Of a stretch of DNA of 64,000 bases, positions 60,651 to 64,000 are shown piece by piece. Every line of letters starts with the position of its first letter. The first letter of the stretch is position 1. Under the pieces are notes generated by a model. The model had not been told where the DNA came from and did no database searches. It worked only from the letters and a program-made list of their open reading frames with translations. The position numbers and the translations under genes are program-made. Source of the stretch: Oryzias latipes (lineage: Eukaryota; Chordata; Actinopteri; Beloniformes; Adrianichthyidae); NCBI RefSeq assembly GCF_002234675.1, contig NC_019879.2, forward strand, positions 23,555,855 to 23,619,854. Direction: 5' to 3'.

Positions 60651-60964
60651 TCAGCTCCTCCTAATCCATAAAAACGAGCGGGTTTCTCACGAGCTGACGT
60701 ACAAAAGTGAGGAAAAGTATACGCGCTGCCAGAACTGCCCCCAGGCTAAGACACACCTTCTCCACTGAGCTAGCGGTGATCAGCAAAAACCTTTCCTTGT
60801 ATAAGCACAAAATGCACATCCATCTTTGCAAAAGTTCAGATGTTGTTTTTGTGGGCGAGAGGCAGACATGCTGTCGAATGGACAGCACCCATAGCAGTGA
60901 AAGGCGGAGCCTCAAAGATCGAGTCTTCTTACTTCCTGGTTGGTCTTCTCACAAGCTCCAGTAA

Positions 60965-61479
60965 TCTTTTGACAGCTGTATTTCTAACTGTTTATACAAT
61001 TAATGTCATTCTGATGCAGAGAAATGCAGCTTCCCGCAGTGTTTCTGTGTCTCTGTGACCCAGTTTAATGGCTCACTGTCCCACATTAACCCAAAAGGGA
61101 AAAATAAAGACAAAAGTAAAATAAGGGAACGTTTTTTTTTTATTATTATTATTGTCACTATGGAAATAAGAGAAATATAATGAAGTTCAGGAGGACCGAG
61201 CAGGCAGCCTTCTCATCCCGCAGCGGATCTTTGTCTGCCGATGTAACAAGCGAGCGAGCGACGCCAGCCCCCTTGCTGCTAGCTGGCGGGCAGACTAAGA
61301 GTTGTGCAAAACAATCCCAGATTCACTTCCGATGTGGATCCAATTTCGTTGTAGCTTTCATTGCTCGTCTGTATGTTTTATTTTGTTTGTAGCAACTTTT
61401 TTTACGTGATCGCTTTTTGTTTGCAGTTCCTTTTTTTGTTTGCACACTTTTCATGCTCCGTCCTAAGGCAAGAGATGAT
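60965..61479. other. Intergenic DNA, no supported gene
   Basis: Includes a CpG-richer patch at about 61190-61290 (gcgagcgagcgacgcc) with no recognisable coding frame. Confidence 0.4.
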
Positions 61480-61760
61480 TCCATCCATCCATCCGTCCGT
61501 CCATCAATCCATCCATCCATCCATCCATCCATCCATCCATCCATCCATCCATCCATCCATCCATCCATCCATCCATCCATCCACTTTCCAAACCCATGTA
61601 ATACCTTTTGGAATTATGGAGTCTTCATCTCGGACAGGTTGCCAGTTCGTCACAGGGCTACATAACTCACACCTAGGAATGATTCAGAGTCACAAATGTA
61701 ACCTATGAAGCCTTTATTTGGACTGTAGGAGGAAGCTGGAATGCCCACAGATGCCCAACC
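61480..61760 (-). mobile_element. LINE 3'-tail-like repeat with (ATCC)n tail, inverted
   Basis: The microsatellite at 61480-61582 (ATCC units) is the tail of an inverted copy of the 10638-10810 family, whose body follows: ggacaggttgccagttcgtc, acagggctacataactcaca, ggaggaagctggaatgccca. The Ile-His-Pro-Ser and Met-Asp-Gly-Trp repeat frames across the tail are artefacts. Confidence 0.75.
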
Positions 61761-63309
61761 AGGGCTTTCCTGCTGTGATGCAAGAGGCATTACTGTTTTT
61801 CTTCCTTTTTTTTTCTTTTGTTAAAAATCATTTTGAGACATCACTGTTGACAGATGTTAATCTAAATGTGGACTTGTGGGCTCATCTGGGAAGAAGGTCA
61901 AAACTCTGAAAAGAAAGTGGCAGATTTTAAGGCTTGCGTTTCTTGAGCTGTTTATATGATAATGACACCTTTGAAGTTATTCCAAAGGCGTGCTATTGTT
62001 TTAATAAAAAATGAAACAATCCTTGTCAAAAGTGTTGAAGTGTTTCAGCATTTGGCTAGACAGGTTTGACATGTGTCTTAGGAAATCTTGGAAATCTTGG
62101 TTGTCAGCCATCAATAGCTTGTCAATTATCCAGTCAGCAGTGAAGAACTCAAGTTAAGTCTTCCATAAATTGGCATGAGCTTCATCAGTAATTCCAGAGC
62201 TGACACGCTCATGTCGGAGGTCATTGAACTGTTTTTGTTGGTAACAAGCTGCAGGATGTTTAAGGAGAGCAGCCACTTGAAAGACAAGCTTTGATGACAA
62301 CAACACAGGGTATACCGCCCTCAGCAAATAATGGTTCTCTGTGTGGTTAATAAGCAAAGAAATGAATGGTCAAATACATTTAATGCTGAGGCATGGGTTA
62401 CAAGTCTTTGAAGTGCAGCTTTTTGAATACTAATGTTATTCATGACCTATTTGTTACTTTATTTTATGGAAATTCCTGATGGCCTGGCTGCCGCGATGCA
62501 TTCGTGGAGGGTATAAAGATGCTGCTACAGCACAACAATACAATTAATTAAGAGTGTTCCCAAACATCCCAACAGCACCAACAATCCTGGAGTATGACTA
62601 CATTTACATTTTTTGGTGTCTCTTGCCATTTTTGGAAGTCCAGTTAGGGTCTCATTATATTATAATATCTGAAACTCGGGATGAATTCATTTGTTTGACA
62701 GCTTGAGTATGGCAAAACTCCCAAGGGTTCAAAAGATGGTTGCCCAAAACCCTACCTCTCCATCTGTCTGAATCTATTGCAGCTTGTTGTAAATCCCACA
62801 AGGATGCTCACAGGGAGGAGAAGCAGAAACAAGGAGAGCTGCTTTTAGGAACCGCAGCTTTTCCTGAGCCTGTCACAAGTGCTCAGGATAATGTCGGAAA
62901 CTTTCTACGCCTCAAACTAAATGATGCTTACAAAGTTGTGCTTAGGTTAGGCTTAAATTGTCCTCAAACTGCCACCACCAAGCTCTTTCCTTGGTGGAAA
63001 AGACCTCAAAATATTCAAGATTCACCAAATCAGACACTCGAAAAAGTAAAGTGTAATTTTTAATTTGGTACTTACATTTATTTATGTGTTCTTTTACTTC
63101 ACAGACTTAAGAGAAAATTTTTAATTTTAGCATGAGTGAAAGAAAACAAAATAAAATTCTTTAGATTGTTTTTTTTAATAATAATCTAAAGGAGACTAAT
63201 TTTAGAAGGGCATGCTATAAAGTGGACAAGCTAATCACCAGAAACGTGAAGCAATGAAAACAACAAAAAATATGTAATTTATAGAAGGTAAAGTTCTGCT
63301 GCGATCATA
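61761..63309. other. Intergenic DNA, no supported gene
   Basis: No recognised element. A 107-codon frame at 62740-63063 lacks domain-like sequence and clear splice context. Confidence 0.45.
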
Positions 63310-63530
63310 ATTCAATCTATTTTAAAAGTGGTCTTTAAATTTGAGCCAAAATCCTAAATCCTTTCTGTTTTTAGGACGTAGTTTCTCTGGAGAGGCAGTA
63401 GTTCATTAGAAATGCGCCTATCTGTTTACATTCTCTCCTGCTAACTAACAACCCCTCACAACCCCAAGCTAACATTATTGTGTAACAAAAATGGCGAGCA
63501 ATATTTGAGCTATTCAGCTATTTGACATGA
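63310..63530 (+). mobile_element. Family Y, partial copy 7
   Basis: gtttttaggacgtagtttct, gaggcagtagttcattagaa, gtttacattctctcctgcta and aaaatggcgagcaatatttg match the left half of family Y. Both termini are missing. Confidence 0.78.
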
Positions 63531-63808
63531 ATTCTTGTTTACTTGTTTATTTGTACACATATTTATTTTACACTTGAACATCTTGTAAGAAATACAAGGA
63601 ATCTAGAAAACTTCACCTGCACTGTTGAGTAGGTATTTATTTATTTATGTCTGTGTCCCACTGAATTTTTGGCTAAAGATGTCCTGGATCGATTTTAGGT
63701 CAGTGGATCGTAACGTTTAAAATGAATCAATATTGGTGAATCATATCATCAACTACAAATTATGATATGAATCGCATCATTGCTAAATGACTCATTAAAC
63801 CCCTAGAC
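63531..63808. other. AT-rich spacer
   Basis: Nothing recognised. Confidence 0.4.
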
Positions 63809-64000
63809 CAAGGTTATAATAGTTTCGGATTTTTTATTAGTTTTAGTTTTTATTTAGTTCTGAATTTTTGTTTTTAAATTTATTTAGTTTTAATTAGTTT
63901 TTAGAGGCTGCTTTACTAGTTTTTATTTTTTGAAATTGCTTCGTTTTAGTTTAGTTTTTATTAGTTTTAATGTTAGTTTTAGTTTTTTTTTTTTTTTTGT
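63809..64000 (-). mobile_element. hAT element end, cut by the window edge
   Basis: Starts caaggttataatagtttc, the inverse of the right end of the hAT at 16163-17122, and continues with the same gttttagtttttatt-type subterminal repeats, including gaggctgctttactagtttt. The rest lies beyond the window. Confidence 0.85.

Larger units (their letters stand above)
59700..60964 (-). mobile_element. Family X, copy 3, interrupted by a SINE and an LTR
   Basis: Minus-strand match to 33725-34167: gaagtaagaagactcg, caaagatggatgtgcatt, then, after the interruptions, tttttagaggaatac, ggatcaaaataccacttt and the end tttgcatggaccctttaaa. The SINE (59822-60048) and the solo-LTR-like unit (60098-60650) sit inside it. 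Outer bounds are approximate. Confidence 0.75.

Noticed and set aside
61323-61708. Proteins with IHPS or MDGW repeats
   Set aside because: Translations of the ATCC microsatellite tail of a LINE-like repeat.

Overview
This window is vertebrate nuclear DNA, most likely from a ray-finned (teleost) fish. It holds one recognisable host gene among AT-rich non-coding DNA packed with teleost-type transposable elements: hAT, Tc1 and TTAA-type DNA elements, RTE- and L2-like LINEs, tRNA-derived SINEs and small LTR elements. A medaka-like (Oryzias) source is a guess from remembered repeat families, not something shown here. There are no operons, bacterial signals or CRISPR arrays.

Layout. 1-5.1 kb: an 85-87 bp minisatellite, a duplicated segment and a LINE tail. 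5.1-6.1 kb: an internally deleted Tc1 element. 7.5-8.2 kb: a short hAT element and a 53-bp inverted repeat. 10.1-14.9 kb: a repeat cluster with a solo-LTR-like unit, a LINE tail, a miniature LTR retrotransposon, an ATAAT microsatellite, two opposed SINE-like units and a short inverted-repeat element. 16.1-17.3 kb: a hAT element carrying a BED-finger fragment, inserted into another repeat. 20.1-21.2 kb: a 5'-truncated RTE-type LINE with an open frame and a perfect 16-bp target duplication. 21.5-28.3 kb: copies of a TTAA-flanked family, a hAT element and an L1-like ORF1 fragment. 29.2-32.3 kb: a 3.1-kb element with long inverted arms and several nested insertions. 33-40.4 kb: an L2-like LINE end and more DNA elements, including a hAT with a second element inside it. 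42.1-42.4 kb: a perfect 51-bp-arm hairpin beside a 111-bp TA tract.

The host gene is at 43.7-46.9 kb: fastkd5, encoding a mitochondrial RNA-processing protein in one uninterrupted coding exon behind a predicted 5'UTR intron. From 46.9 to 64 kb there is mostly AT-rich DNA, with two full-length 227-bp SINEs that share their 3' tail with the RTE LINE, a nested composite at 59.7-61 kb, and a hAT end cut by the window edge.

I found no evidence of a new multi-gene system. The most informative signals are the LINE/SINE tail sharing, the nested insertions with readable target duplications, a short element family whose 4-bp duplications are NTAA rather than strictly TTAA, and the template-switch-like palindrome at 42.1 kb. 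All family names rest on motif recognition from memory; no database search was possible.
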